From: Beijerinckiaceae bacterium | Lineage (GTDB): Bacteria > Pseudomonadota > Alphaproteobacteria > Rhizobiales > Beijerinckiaceae | Reading direction: 5' to 3' | DNA: 25,359 bases | NCBI GenBank assembly: GCA_947380915.1 | Contig: CANCSY010000022.1 | Span: 1 to 25,359 of the forward strand | In this document: positions 1-7,548 of the stretch, piece after piece | Layout of the letters: each line of letters starts with the position of its first letter | Numbering within the stretch: the first letter of the stretch is position 1 | The notes under the pieces: generated by a model | Seen by the model: only the letters and a program-made list of their open reading frames with translations | What the model was told of the DNA's origin: nothing | Databases searched by the model: none | Translations under genes and position numbers: made by a program

Positions 1-194
1 GCTACAAGCGCCTGCGCACCACGGGCATGCCCGCCTATGGCTGGATGGCGGGGGACGTCAATCCTGATGGCGCGGCGGGTGACGCCACGCTTTCAACGGC
101 CGAAAAAGGACGCCTCACCGCCGAGCATCAGGCGCTCGGATTCATCGAACTGCTGCGCGACGTGACGGATTTTCCGCTCTCGGACCTCTCATGA
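1..194 (+). CDS. Creatininase-family amidohydrolase, 3' end only
   Basis: The window opens inside this gene; the first complete codon is at 3 and the TGA is at 192-194, leaving 63 residues. The tail reads PAYGWMAGDVNPDGAAGDA, then STAEKG, then a helix ending FIELLRDVTDFPLSDL. This matches the C-terminal end of the creatininase/creatinine amidohydrolase fold (also MftE-like and formamide hydrolases), where a GD.....G.GD..-ATAEKG segment precedes the last helix. The metal-binding N-terminal part lies outside the window, so activity and substrate cannot be judged. Its stop shares the palindrome TCATGA with the stop of the convergent cupin gene. The nearby isochorismatase-like hydrolase is a natural partner, since N-carbamoylsarcosine amidase of creatinine breakdown belongs to that superfamily, but that link is inference. 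Confidence 0.7.
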   Translation, partial: YKRLRTTGMPAYGWMAGDVNPDGAAGDATLSTAEKGRLTAEHQALGFIELLRDVTDFPLSDLS

Positions 195-626
195 GGTCTG
201 GACGCCGGCGATCGCCATGAGATCGCCAGCGTCCAGCCCCTGCTTGACGCCTGCATGAATCAGTTCCGCAAAGCCTTCGTTCGGCATCATCACCGTGAGG
301 CAATAGAGGCGTTCATCATTGGGGTTTTCGACCACATGCTCGTGGCCGGGACGCACCACAAAGCTGTCGCCACGTGTGATCGGAAAGGTCTCGCCATTGC
401 AATAGGCGATGCCGCTTCCCGAGAGCACATGGAACAATTCAAAGGCGTCCTGATGGGTGTTCGGAGGCGTCTTTCCATGGGCGTCGAAAATTTCGATGAT
501 CGCGGTGAAGGGCACCTTGTCGCGAATGGGATCGGCGATCAGCGCCATGCGGTTGGTGTCCTCCAGCGCGATGCGAAAGGTTTCGTAATCGGCGGCGCGG
601 CGCGCGATGACAGGGGATTGCGTCAT
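189..626 (-). CDS. Cupin-domain protein (small single-cupin)
   Basis: A 145-residue single-domain cupin. The first cupin motif is seen as NTHQDAFELFHVLSGSG with possible metal ligands H58, E63 and H66. The second is RPGHEHVVENP with H95 and H97. There is no signal peptide, so it should be cytoplasmic. I start it at the ATG at 626-624 because AGGAAA lies just upstream and the cupin homology begins soon after; a longer open frame to 734 would run through the divergent promoter region. Small cupins of this sort sit beside ureide and amidase genes, where some act as isomerases or aminohydrolases (the ureidoglycolate lyase/aminohydrolase type is one example), but no specific reaction can be assigned. 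A sigma-54-like element lies 40-55 bases upstream of the start. Confidence 0.8.
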   Translation of the reverse strand: MTQSPVIARRAADYETFRIALEDTNRMALIADPIRDKVPFTAIIEIFDAHGKTPPNTHQDAFELFHVLSGSGIAYCNGETFPITRGDSFVVRPGHEHVVENPNDERLYCLTVMMPNEGFAELIHAGVKQGLDAGDLMAIAGVQTS

Positions 627-664
627 GGGTTGTTTCCTGACCGTCTGCTTGGGTGAAAATGCGA

Positions 665-680
665 AGCAATTTTCTTGCCG
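665..680 (-). promoter_or_regulatory. Possible sigma-54 promoter for the cupin gene
   Basis: On the minus strand the sequence is CGGCAAGAAAATTGCT. It has GG and GC exactly ten bases apart and a perfect TTGCT -12 box. It differs from the TGGCACrNNNNTTGCw consensus at the first and sixth positions. Transcription would begin near 653, about 27 bases before the cupin ATG. It is weaker than the two elements at 13367 and 22098, but has the same spacing and the same TTGCT. Confidence 0.4.
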
Positions 681-734
681 CAAAGAATGAGTTGACGCGA
701 AGCGACATGGTAACGCGAGCATCGAGGAGCGCAA

Positions 735-1529
735 ATGAATATGTCTGCATCGTCATCTGACCTGCGTTCCCTCGGCGCCTCCAGGCCCGCTTCCTGGCGG
801 GTCAGCGCGGATCATGCTGATCTGGTTCGCCCCATGCGCAGCGCGATGCCTGTGCAGGTGACGGCGCAGCCCAAGCCGATCACCATCGATCTGGCGCGCA
901 CGGCGATGATCGTGGTCGATATGCAGAATGATTTTTGCCACGCTGACGGCTGGTTGGCCTCCATTGGCGTCGATGTGGCGCCCGCGCGCGCGCCCATCGC
1001 GCCGCTCAACGCCTTCCTACCGCAACTGCGTGCCGCCCATGTGCCGATCATCTGGCTGAACTGGGGCGCGCGGCCTGACCGGATGAATCTCTCGCCCGCC
1101 TTGCTGCATGTCTATAATGGCTCAGGCTTGGGCGTGGGGCTTGGGGATTCCTTGCCGAAGACGGGTTCGCCCGTTCTGACGGAAGGGAGTTGGTCCGCGC
1201 AGATCGTGGATGAGCTGCAGCAGGAGGCCTCGGACATCCATGTTTCCAAACATCGCATGTCCGGCTTCTGGGATACGCCGCTCGATTCCATCCTGCGCAA
1301 TCTCGACGTGAAGACGCTGCTTTTCAGCGGCGTCAATGCGGATCAATGCGTGCTGCATACGCTCGCGGACGCGAATTTTCTGGGCTACGACACCATTCTG
1401 GTGGAGGATTGCGCCGCTACAACCTCCCCCGATTTCTGCTGGCAGGCGGCGCTCTACAACATCAAGCAGATCTTCGGCTTTGTGGCGACCTCGTCCGGCT
1501 TTGAGATCACACCGCCGCCAGAGGCCTGA
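735..1529 (+). CDS. Isochorismatase-like cysteine hydrolase (amidohydrolase, RutB-like)
   Basis: A 264-residue cytoplasmic cysteine hydrolase. The catalytic triad of the family is in place: D62 in VVDMQNDF, K172 in VSKHRMSGF, and the nucleophile C205 in GVNADQCVLHT. The stretch GSWSAQIVDEL, then KHRMSGFWDTPLDSILR, follows the pattern of ureidoacrylate amidohydrolase RutB. Biuret hydrolase and N-carbamoylsarcosine amidase share the fold, so the substrate is probably an N-carbamoyl or ureido compound cleaved to ammonia and CO2. The ATG at 735 has GAGGAG six bases upstream. It is followed 46 bases later by a RidA-fold gene, echoing the rutB-rutC order, but no rutA monooxygenase is present. The roughly 45 residues before the core are longer than in many relatives. 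Confidence 0.85.
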   Translation: MNMSASSSDLRSLGASRPASWRVSADHADLVRPMRSAMPVQVTAQPKPITIDLARTAMIVVDMQNDFCHADGWLASIGVDVAPARAPIAPLNAFLPQLRAAHVPIIWLNWGARPDRMNLSPALLHVYNGSGLGVGLGDSLPKTGSPVLTEGSWSAQIVDELQQEASDIHVSKHRMSGFWDTPLDSILRNLDVKTLLFSGVNADQCVLHTLADANFLGYDTILVEDCAATTSPDFCWQAALYNIKQIFGFVATSSGFEITPPPEA

Positions 1530-1575
1530 GGCGCGCGGCAAGGTTCAGCGCAACAACCAGTCAAAGGGATCCCTT

Positions 1576-1959
1576 ATGCGCACCGCCATTAATCCCCCTG
1601 AGATCGCGCCTCCCCTGGCGCCCTATAGCCACGCGGTTGTCGCGCCCGTGGGCGCCCGCATGCTCTTCGCGTCTGGCCAACTCGGCGCAACGCTGAGTGG
1701 CGAAATACCTGATGACGTGGAGGCGCAGGCCATTCTGTGTTTCGAGAACATCAGGGCAATCCTCGCCAGTGCCGGGATGACCTTCGATGATGTCTTGCGT
1801 TTTACAGGTTTTGTGACTGATCGGTCTTACTTTCCGATCTATAGCGCCGTTCGCGCCCGCTATGTCACCAATCCCAACTTTGCATCCACGCTGGTGATCG
1901 TCACCGGGTTTACCCTTCCGCAGTTCAAGGTTGAGGTGGAAGTGACAGCGATGAAATAA
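1576..1959 (+). CDS. RidA/YjgF/YER057c-family protein lacking the usual arginine
   Basis: A 127-residue member of the RidA/RutC family. It opens with APPLAPYSHAVVA, has FASGQLG and the ENIRAILASAGMTFDDVLRFTGFVTD helix-strand region, and ends KVEVEVTAMK. The start is the ATG at 1576 with AAAGGGA upstream; a longer open frame runs back inside the preceding gene and is not credible. Active RidA proteins carry an arginine in a PAR-(S/T/F) motif that holds the imine carboxylate. Here the segment reads NFASTLVIVTGF and no arginine follows R95. Enamine/imine deaminase activity is therefore doubtful, as in the Rid subgroups that lack this residue. It probably shares the promoter of the cysteine hydrolase and may serve the same pathway, as RutC does. 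Confidence 0.85.
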   Translation: MRTAINPPEIAPPLAPYSHAVVAPVGARMLFASGQLGATLSGEIPDDVEAQAILCFENIRAILASAGMTFDDVLRFTGFVTDRSYFPIYSAVRARYVTNPNFASTLVIVTGFTLPQFKVEVEVTAMK

Positions 1960-1990
1960 ATGTCGCTTGCTCTATGGTTCAAGAGGGTGA

Positions 1991-2007
1991 GGGGTCCCGC
2001 AAACCCC
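1991..2007. terminator. Short hairpin between convergent genes
   Basis: GGGGT and ACCCC form a five-base stem around a seven-base loop in the 58-base gap between the RidA gene and the convergent binding-protein gene. There is no T-run on either side, so it is at best a weak terminator. Confidence 0.25.
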
Positions 2008-2017
2008 GCGCTGGCGC

Positions 2018-3121
2018 CTATCGGACACCAAAGATCTGCTCCATTTCCTTGAAGAAGAAATTTGGCTCCGCAAGATGTTTGTCAGGAATGCGCGCCATCA
2101 ATGGGTAGTTGGAGACGCTCATCTCGGGAACCGGGACTTTGACGTCGGGATGGGGAACCGGTCGCCCGGTGTCGGTCCATAACTGGAGTTGGGGCACTTC
2201 GAAGAACCAGGTCAGCATCACCTTTGCTGCGTTCGGGTGCGGCGCATCCTTCAGGATGGCGAGAGATGAGGGGGTCCACGCCATTCCTTCTTTAGGCACG
2301 ACCCATGCGAGTGGCGCGCCTTTCGGGAGATCGCGGAAGTTTTCCCCCCGACCTGAGAAGCCTATTGCGAATTGCCCTCGCACGACCGCGTCGCGCATAG
2401 CATCTGCCGACCCGCCCACGATGGAGGGTTTCACGACTTCCTGCAGCTTTCTGATGTAGTCGACGCCAAGACCCTGTTGTTCGTAGATGTTCAGCATATG
2501 CCAGGCGCCCCCGCTGGATGCGCGAGGGTCACGAATGCCGACCTTGCCGCGATATTTCGGGTTGATCAGATCCCAGTAGGACGTGATTTCCTTGGGGTCG
2601 GCCATTCTTGTGTTGACGATGATGCCCTGCGCGCTCAGGTGGACGGGGGACCAGTAACCTTCCGGTTCTCGCACAAATGTGATGGGGTTGATCCTGTTCA
2701 GTTCGGGTGACGGCGGCCGGAACTTCATCAGAACGCCAAGGTCATAAAGCTCCAGCATATATTGATCATTGCCGTCGAAGACATCGGCGACCACCTTGCC
2801 GACAGCAGTCTCCGTACGCAATCGGTCCGTAATGTTGCGCAAGGGTGCGAACACTGTTTTCAGCTTGATGCCGAAGCGCTTTTCAAACCGCTCCTTCCCT
2901 CCATTCTCCAGAAAATCCTGCGATGTGCTCGAACCGTACCACGTCAGCGTTCCTTCCTTCACGGCCGCCGCCATGATCTCGGGGCCCACGAGTTGGGTGA
3001 TCGGATCGTTTGCGATATTCGTGGGAAGTTGTTGAGCGAGTGCGGCCTGGGCGATCAGCGCTCCTAACAATAAAGATCCCAGACCCTTAATGAGGTTAAG
3101 CCGCGAAATCCGCATGGACAT
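2018..3121 (-). CDS. ABC transporter substrate-binding protein, iron(III)/AfuA-FbpA type
   Basis: A 367-residue exported binding protein. A Sec signal peptide (MSMRISRLNLIKGLG, hydrophobic core, ALA cleavage near residue 29) is followed by the two-lobed family-1/6 fold. Segments include EGTLTWYGSS, then DVFDGNDQYML, WSPVHLSAQGIIVNT, YWDLINPKYRGKVGIRDPRASSG, and a C-terminal helix region. This is the pattern of AfuA/FbpA-like proteins, which bind iron(III), phosphonates, sugar phosphates or organic anions. The ATG at 3121 is chosen because GGGGGAGGT lies nine bases upstream and the signal peptide starts there; the frame stays open to 3436 but that extension is not protein-like. It is the obvious partner of the ATPase and permease that begin at 3454 on the opposite strand, an unusual divergent split of one transporter. 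The ligand is unknown. Confidence 0.87.
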   Translation of the reverse strand: MSMRISRLNLIKGLGSLLLGALIAQAALAQQLPTNIANDPITQLVGPEIMAAAVKEGTLTWYGSSTSQDFLENGGKERFEKRFGIKLKTVFAPLRNITDRLRTETAVGKVVADVFDGNDQYMLELYDLGVLMKFRPPSPELNRINPITFVREPEGYWSPVHLSAQGIIVNTRMADPKEITSYWDLINPKYRGKVGIRDPRASSGGAWHMLNIYEQQGLGVDYIRKLQEVVKPSIVGGSADAMRDAVVRGQFAIGFSGRGENFRDLPKGAPLAWVVPKEGMAWTPSSLAILKDAPHPNAAKVMLTWFFEVPQLQLWTDTGRPVPHPDVKVPVPEMSVSNYPLMARIPDKHLAEPNFFFKEMEQIFGVR

Positions 3122-3453
3122 GGTGAATACCTCCCCCCTCTCATCGCGCTCTTCGCAGACAAATTCGATGTCTGCACGCCGCTTTTGACTCCATGAGAAC
3201 ATGTTTTTGATCGTGGCGCCAGATGCCCTCGGACGGCGCCGACTTGACAATGTTCTGAGGGCGGTCATGTTTAACACAACGTCCCGGCTCAGAGGATGTT
3301 TGAATAAAGCAATTAATTCGGAGGTCGCGCCGTTCGCCAAAACTGTAGAGTGCTGGACTAACGTCCTTTGCTTTATGTGCATGGCGACTAGATCTTGCTC
3401 GCTGTCGTATTTGCATAGCAGGTGCGCGAGCGGCATCTTCGGGGAGGGGGTTT
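3122..3453. other. Divergent intergenic region (control of the iron-type transporter)
   Basis: These 332 bases separate the two halves of one ABC transporter and must hold promoters in both directions. I see TTGACA at 3244-3249 with a poor TGTTTA 18 bases on (plus strand). Two copies of the palindrome GGCGCC lie at 3215-3220 and 3235-3240, exactly 20 bases apart, so on the same helix face. Strong purine-rich ribosome binding sites sit at each end. No convincing small gene is present, although several frames are open. Confidence 0.5.
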
Positions 3454-4578
3454 TTGCCAGAGATACATCTCACGAAGCTGACCAAACGGTTTGGCTCGTT
3501 CACTGCTGTGCATCCGTCTGATCTCAGCGCGCGCGATGGGGAAATGTTGACGCTGCTGGGCCCCTCGGGCTGCGGCAAGACCACGACTCTCCGCATGGTG
3601 GCGGGACTTGAGGAACCATCGGGCGGAAGCATCAGGATTGGCGAAAACACGATTTATGACTCATCAAGGAACATAGACGTCCCATCCGAAAATCGCGGGC
3701 TTGGCATGGTGTTCCAGTCCTACGCGATCTGGCCTCATATGACCGTGGCGGAGAATGTGGCCTATCCCCTGCGAATGCGCCGCGTTCCAAAGGCGCAGAT
3801 CGCCGAGAAAGTGCGCGATGTCCTCGATCTCGTCGGCATGTCGGGTTATGGCGAAAAGTCCGCAACGAAACTCTCGGGAGGTCAGCAGCAGCGGGTCGCC
3901 CTTGCGAGAGCTTTGGTCTTCCAGCCGCAGATTCTTCTCCTCGACGAACCGCTCAGCAATCTCGATGCGAAGCTTCGCGAACATATGCGTTTCGAGCTCC
4001 GCATGATGCAGCAGCGTGTGCGATTGACAGCGCTGTTCGTAACCCATGATCAGGATGAAGCGCTGACCTTGTCGGATCGGCTTGTTGTCATGAACCAGGG
4101 TCGCATCGAGCAAATCGGCACGCCTGAAGATATTTATGAGCGCCCTGCGACGCGCTTCGTGGCGGAGTTCATCGGCAAGGGAAACATGATCGAGCTTGCT
4201 GATCCATACGAGGTAGTCGGAGCTGAAGCAGCTTTTGACTTGCCCACATTCGACGCCTCGGTACGAATTTCGTTGCCGCGGGACTCCGTACGCTCGGCGC
4301 CGCCGGATGTCGAGACGGCCTCCGGGCGCCCAGCCTGCTTGTTCATACGTCCTGAGAAAATCGCCATGCTCGCGCAGCAAATGTCACCAGGCGATGGGCT
4401 CGTGCATTTGCCCGGGCGGATCAGTGGGCGCGCCTATAGTGGCGACCACCATGAATATCTGGTGGCGCTCAACCCGGCGACGTCAATCAAGGTGAAAGCA
4501 ACCGGTGGGTCTCGTTGGGACATTGATGCGCAGGTCATGCTCGCCATCTCACCCTCCGAAATGGTTCTCTACAAATGA
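3454..4578 (+). CDS. ABC transporter ATPase, iron(III)/spermidine (FbpC/PotA) type
   Basis: A 374-residue ATPase with all nucleotide-binding motifs: Walker A GPSGCGKTT (36-44), Q-loop FQSY (Q88), signature LSGGQ (140-144), Walker B LLLDEP (161-166) and switch histidine H198. After about residue 240 there is a TOBE-like C-terminal region (FIRPEKIAML, then PGRISGRAYSGDHHEYLV), as in maltose, iron and polyamine importers. Translation starts at a TTG (3454-3456): it sits just after GGGGAGGGGG and directly before the conserved IHLTKLTKRFG, with no ATG or GTG in place. The stop overlaps the next gene's ATG in ATGA, so ATPase and permease are translationally coupled. Confidence 0.92.
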   Translation: MPEIHLTKLTKRFGSFTAVHPSDLSARDGEMLTLLGPSGCGKTTTLRMVAGLEEPSGGSIRIGENTIYDSSRNIDVPSENRGLGMVFQSYAIWPHMTVAENVAYPLRMRRVPKAQIAEKVRDVLDLVGMSGYGEKSATKLSGGQQQRVALARALVFQPQILLLDEPLSNLDAKLREHMRFELRMMQQRVRLTALFVTHDQDEALTLSDRLVVMNQGRIEQIGTPEDIYERPATRFVAEFIGKGNMIELADPYEVVGAEAAFDLPTFDASVRISLPRDSVRSAPPDVETASGRPACLFIRPEKIAMLAQQMSPGDGLVHLPGRISGRAYSGDHHEYLVALNPATSIKVKATGGSRWDIDAQVMLAISPSEMVLYK

Positions 4579-6344
4579 GCGCGGTTGACAGAAATTCTGC
4601 GCGGAGTTCTTTCCCGCGTTTTTTTGATAAAGCGGCGCCGCCCGATGTTCCCGTGTCATGGATCAACCGGCTTGGTCTCAAGTCTTCCTTGTTTTGCTGG
4701 CTGCTGGCGATCGTACTGCTCATATTGGTTGTCTATCCCTTTGTCGTCTTGCTGGTCGCCAGTTTTTACACTGGACAGCCGGGGAATCTTGGACGGTTCA
4801 CGCTGCGCAGTTATGAAACATGGCTGGAAAGCTGGGATCTTTTGCCGATTCTCGTCAACAGCGTTATCTTCGCTACCGCGCGTCTTGCCATAGGGCTGAG
4901 CTTTGCGCTTTTGTTCGCCTGGGCGGTGGCTCGCACCGACGTGCCCTATGCCCGCGCCATGAATTGGCTCATTCCCGTTCCATTCTTTGTGCCGGACCTG
5001 CTCACGGGCATTTCATGGCTGATGCTCGGAAACCCGCAAAACGGGCTTATCAACATTCTGGCGGCGGACTGGTTCGGCATTCGAGAACCCGTGATCAATC
5101 TCTATGGATGGGGTGGCCTCATATTTCATGCCTCGCTTGGCACGATTTCCTTCATGTTCCTCATGCTTGTTGGCTTCTTCAAGACGATGGACGCCTCCTA
5201 TGAGGAGGCCGCCATTACACTGGGAGCGAACAAGTATCGCGCCATGCTGACGATCACCCTGCCGATGCTGACGCCGGCGATCATGAGCGTCTCGATGCTT
5301 GTGTTCATTCACGGGCTTGAATCATTTGAAAATCCGCTCTTGTTCGGTAATCCCGGTGGGGTCTATCTTTTCTCGAATGAAATCTATCGCATGCTGGCTT
5401 ACCGGCATCCGCCGCAATATGGGTCTGCGACGGCCTTGTCGATCCTGCTGATCGTGACGACATTCGCTTTGCTCGCCTTACAGTGGCGAAGGGTTGCGGG
5501 CCGACAGTTCACGGTCGTCACCGGCAAGGGATATCGGCCGGGCAAATTGAAGCTACCCAACCTTGTTCGCTGGACAATCTTTGGGCTTTTTGTGCTCTAC
5601 TTCGTTCTGGCAATCGTGATCCCGGTTGGCCAGATCGTCGTGAATTCCTTCTTCCCGATTTTCGGATTCTACCAATGGGATATCATGACGCTGGATAACT
5701 GGCGCAATGTTTTCAAAGATCAGAAAGCCGTTAACGGAATGCGCAATACGATCATCTATTCCGCTGCGGCGGCTTCGGTGGTCGTGCTGATCGGTGGTTT
5801 GATTGGCTATATCCGTGTGCGGTCAACTCACTGGCTCGGTCGGTATCTGGAGCTTGCCGCCTGGGCGCCCTGGACATTGCCGGGCATTGTCATGGGACTC
5901 GCGCTCCTGTGGGCGTGGGCGCTTCCGCCAGAGCCTTTCAATCTTTACGGGACTTCGCTGGTCATCATCATCGGATTTGTGGTGAAGGGATTGCCGCTGG
6001 GCGCAGCGACCATGCAATCTTCCATTCACCAGATCAGCCCGGAACTTGATGAATGTTCGCGGGTCCATGGCGGTTCCTGGTTGAAGACCGCCGCCTATGT
6101 CTGGGGACCGCTGCTGCGGCGAGGCGCCGTCGCCACATTCATCATTGTCTTCGCTGTCGCAGCGCGAGACCTGACGATTCCACTGCTGCTTTATCAAGGC
6201 GGAACCGAAACGCTGACCGTCGCGCTATTGTCCTATTACGAACAGGGCAAATTGGGTGTGCTGGCCGTCATCGCGCTGATTCAGCTTGGATTGGTCTTTC
6301 TGCTGTTGCTCCTCGATCGATTTGTGAAAGGGGACGAGGACTAG
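4575..6344 (+). CDS. ABC transporter permease, fused double domain (FbpB type)
   Basis: A 589-residue inner-membrane protein made of two tandem permease domains, the usual form for FbpB/AfuB-type iron(III) or phosphonate importers. Hydrophobic segments begin near residue 38 (CWLLAIVLLILVVYPFVVLLV) and start again near 335 (WTIFGLFVLYFVLAIVIPVG). Each half carries a cytoplasmic EAA loop: EEAAITLGANKYRAMLTITL near residue 210 and DECSRVHGGSWLKTAAYVWG near 491. Both keep the central glycine that contacts the ATPase. The start ATG overlaps the ATPase stop by four bases. The 144-base gap after it separates it from the next gene, which may still be on the same transcript. Confidence 0.92.
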   Translation: MSAVDRNSARSSFPRFFDKAAPPDVPVSWINRLGLKSSLFCWLLAIVLLILVVYPFVVLLVASFYTGQPGNLGRFTLRSYETWLESWDLLPILVNSVIFATARLAIGLSFALLFAWAVARTDVPYARAMNWLIPVPFFVPDLLTGISWLMLGNPQNGLINILAADWFGIREPVINLYGWGGLIFHASLGTISFMFLMLVGFFKTMDASYEEAAITLGANKYRAMLTITLPMLTPAIMSVSMLVFIHGLESFENPLLFGNPGGVYLFSNEIYRMLAYRHPPQYGSATALSILLIVTTFALLALQWRRVAGRQFTVVTGKGYRPGKLKLPNLVRWTIFGLFVLYFVLAIVIPVGQIVVNSFFPIFGFYQWDIMTLDNWRNVFKDQKAVNGMRNTIIYSAAAASVVVLIGGLIGYIRVRSTHWLGRYLELAAWAPWTLPGIVMGLALLWAWALPPEPFNLYGTSLVIIIGFVVKGLPLGAATMQSSIHQISPELDECSRVHGGSWLKTAAYVWGPLLRRGAVATFIIVFAVAARDLTIPLLLYQGGTETLTVALLSYYEQGKLGVLAVIALIQLGLVFLLLLLDRFVKGDED

Positions 6345-6488
6345 GCTTGCTTGAATGGTGGACCGCCTGCTTGTTCGGGTGGCTTGAGGACCTCGTCAAT
6401 GTAGCCATTGCAAGGCCCTTTTCCATCGAACCTATTGAGGAAATCGAGGATGCCCGCGGTCTATCCGCCCATCCTTCAGGAGGAAGAA

Positions 6489-7508
6489 ATGACAAGAGGC
6501 GTCTACTCGAAACTGTTTGTCATTGGTCTTGCGTTGTCTGCATGTGCGGAGTGTGCGGCCGCTGACCCTGTCGCTGATTTTTACAAGGGTCAACGGGTGA
6601 CGATAACTGTTGGCTCCGCTGCGGGCGGGGATTATGATGTTTGGGCGCGCATGATGGCTCGTTACATGAGCAAGCATTTGCCTGGTAATCCGTCATTTGT
6701 TGTTCAGAATATGCCAGGCGCCGGCGGCATCCGCGCGACGAACTCGATGTATAATCTTGCGCCCAAGGATGGCACAGCCCTAGCCATGACTAGCCGAAAC
6801 GCGACTTTCAAGGCGCTGGCCGGTGACAAGGCGGTGCAGTTTGATCCGGTCAAACTGAACTGGATCGGAAGCCCAGAAACGACCAGCCGGGTCTGCATCG
6901 TGTCCGACACGTCTCCGGTGCAGAGGGCCTCCGAGATGTTCGAGAAGGAGGTGATCATGGCCGGAGCAGGGGAGGGGTCTGCCTTGAGTACGGTGCCTCC
7001 CATGCTCAATCGCCTGCTGGGCGCCAAAATGAAGCTTGTAGAGGGCTATCAAAGTTCCATTGACGCAAAGCTCGCGATGGATCGGGGCGAAGTCCACGGA
7101 CTGTGCCAGAGCCTGTCGCAAATCAGGCGGTCTTATGGACCCGATATAGCCAGCGGAAGATTGAGATATCTTCTCAGCATGGAGGAAGATCCCATTGCGG
7201 GCGTCAATGCACCCTCGATTTATAATTTCGCCAAAAGCGATCAGCATCGACAAGTGTTCGCTCTGTTTTCTACTGGCGTGCGGATGGGGCGTCCGATGTT
7301 CGCACCGCCTGGTCTGCCGGTCTTGCGCGTCGCGGCCCTGCGTGACGCCTTTACTAACGCAGTGCGTGACCCCGAGTTGAATGCAGAGGCGGAGCGGCAG
7401 GGCCTTGTTGTCACTCTTGTGCCAGGCGCCAAGATTGCGGAGATGGTCGATCAGTTGATGAAGACGGCGCCAGAAATAAGGGACCTTGCTGGCAATATCG
7501 GCGACTAA
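6489..7508 (+). CDS. Bug/TctC-family periplasmic solute-binding protein
   Basis: A 339-residue exported protein of the tripartite tricarboxylate receptor (Bug) family. The signal peptide spans MTRGVYSKLFVIGLALSACAECAAA. The mature part begins DPVADFYKGQRVTITVGSAAGGDYDVWARMMARYM, then VQNMPGAGGIRATN and LAPKDGTALAM, the ligand-cleft loops of the family. The ATG at 6489 has AGGAGGAA directly upstream; earlier in-frame starts lie inside unrelated sequence. Bug proteins bind carboxylates, amides or aromatics and normally serve a TctAB membrane pair, but no TctA or TctB homologue is in the window. It is either a scavenging or sensing protein or uses a transporter elsewhere. C90/C91-type loops are absent; the family has no catalytic role. 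Confidence 0.85.
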   Translation: MTRGVYSKLFVIGLALSACAECAAADPVADFYKGQRVTITVGSAAGGDYDVWARMMARYMSKHLPGNPSFVVQNMPGAGGIRATNSMYNLAPKDGTALAMTSRNATFKALAGDKAVQFDPVKLNWIGSPETTSRVCIVSDTSPVQRASEMFEKEVIMAGAGEGSALSTVPPMLNRLLGAKMKLVEGYQSSIDAKLAMDRGEVHGLCQSLSQIRRSYGPDIASGRLRYLLSMEEDPIAGVNAPSIYNFAKSDQHRQVFALFSTGVRMGRPMFAPPGLPVLRVAALRDAFTNAVRDPELNAEAERQGLVVTLVPGAKIAEMVDQLMKTAPEIRDLAGNIGD

Positions 7509-7548
7509 CGCAATCGGCGTCAGTATTTTGCAATCGGAGGACATTGAA

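Noticed and set aside
3354..3372. Sigma-54-like sequence TGGACTAACGTCCTTTGCT before the iron-type ATPase
   Set aside because: GG and GC are 13 bases apart instead of 10, so the polymerase could not recognise it.
3122..3436. N-terminal extension of the AfuA-type binding protein
   Set aside because: The frame is open but lacks protein-like composition and precedes a clear signal peptide with its own strong ribosome binding site.
6356..6371. TGGTGGACCGCCTGCT before the Bug gene at 6489
   Set aside because: The GG-N10-GC spacing is right but four consensus positions differ, too weak to call in GC-rich DNA.
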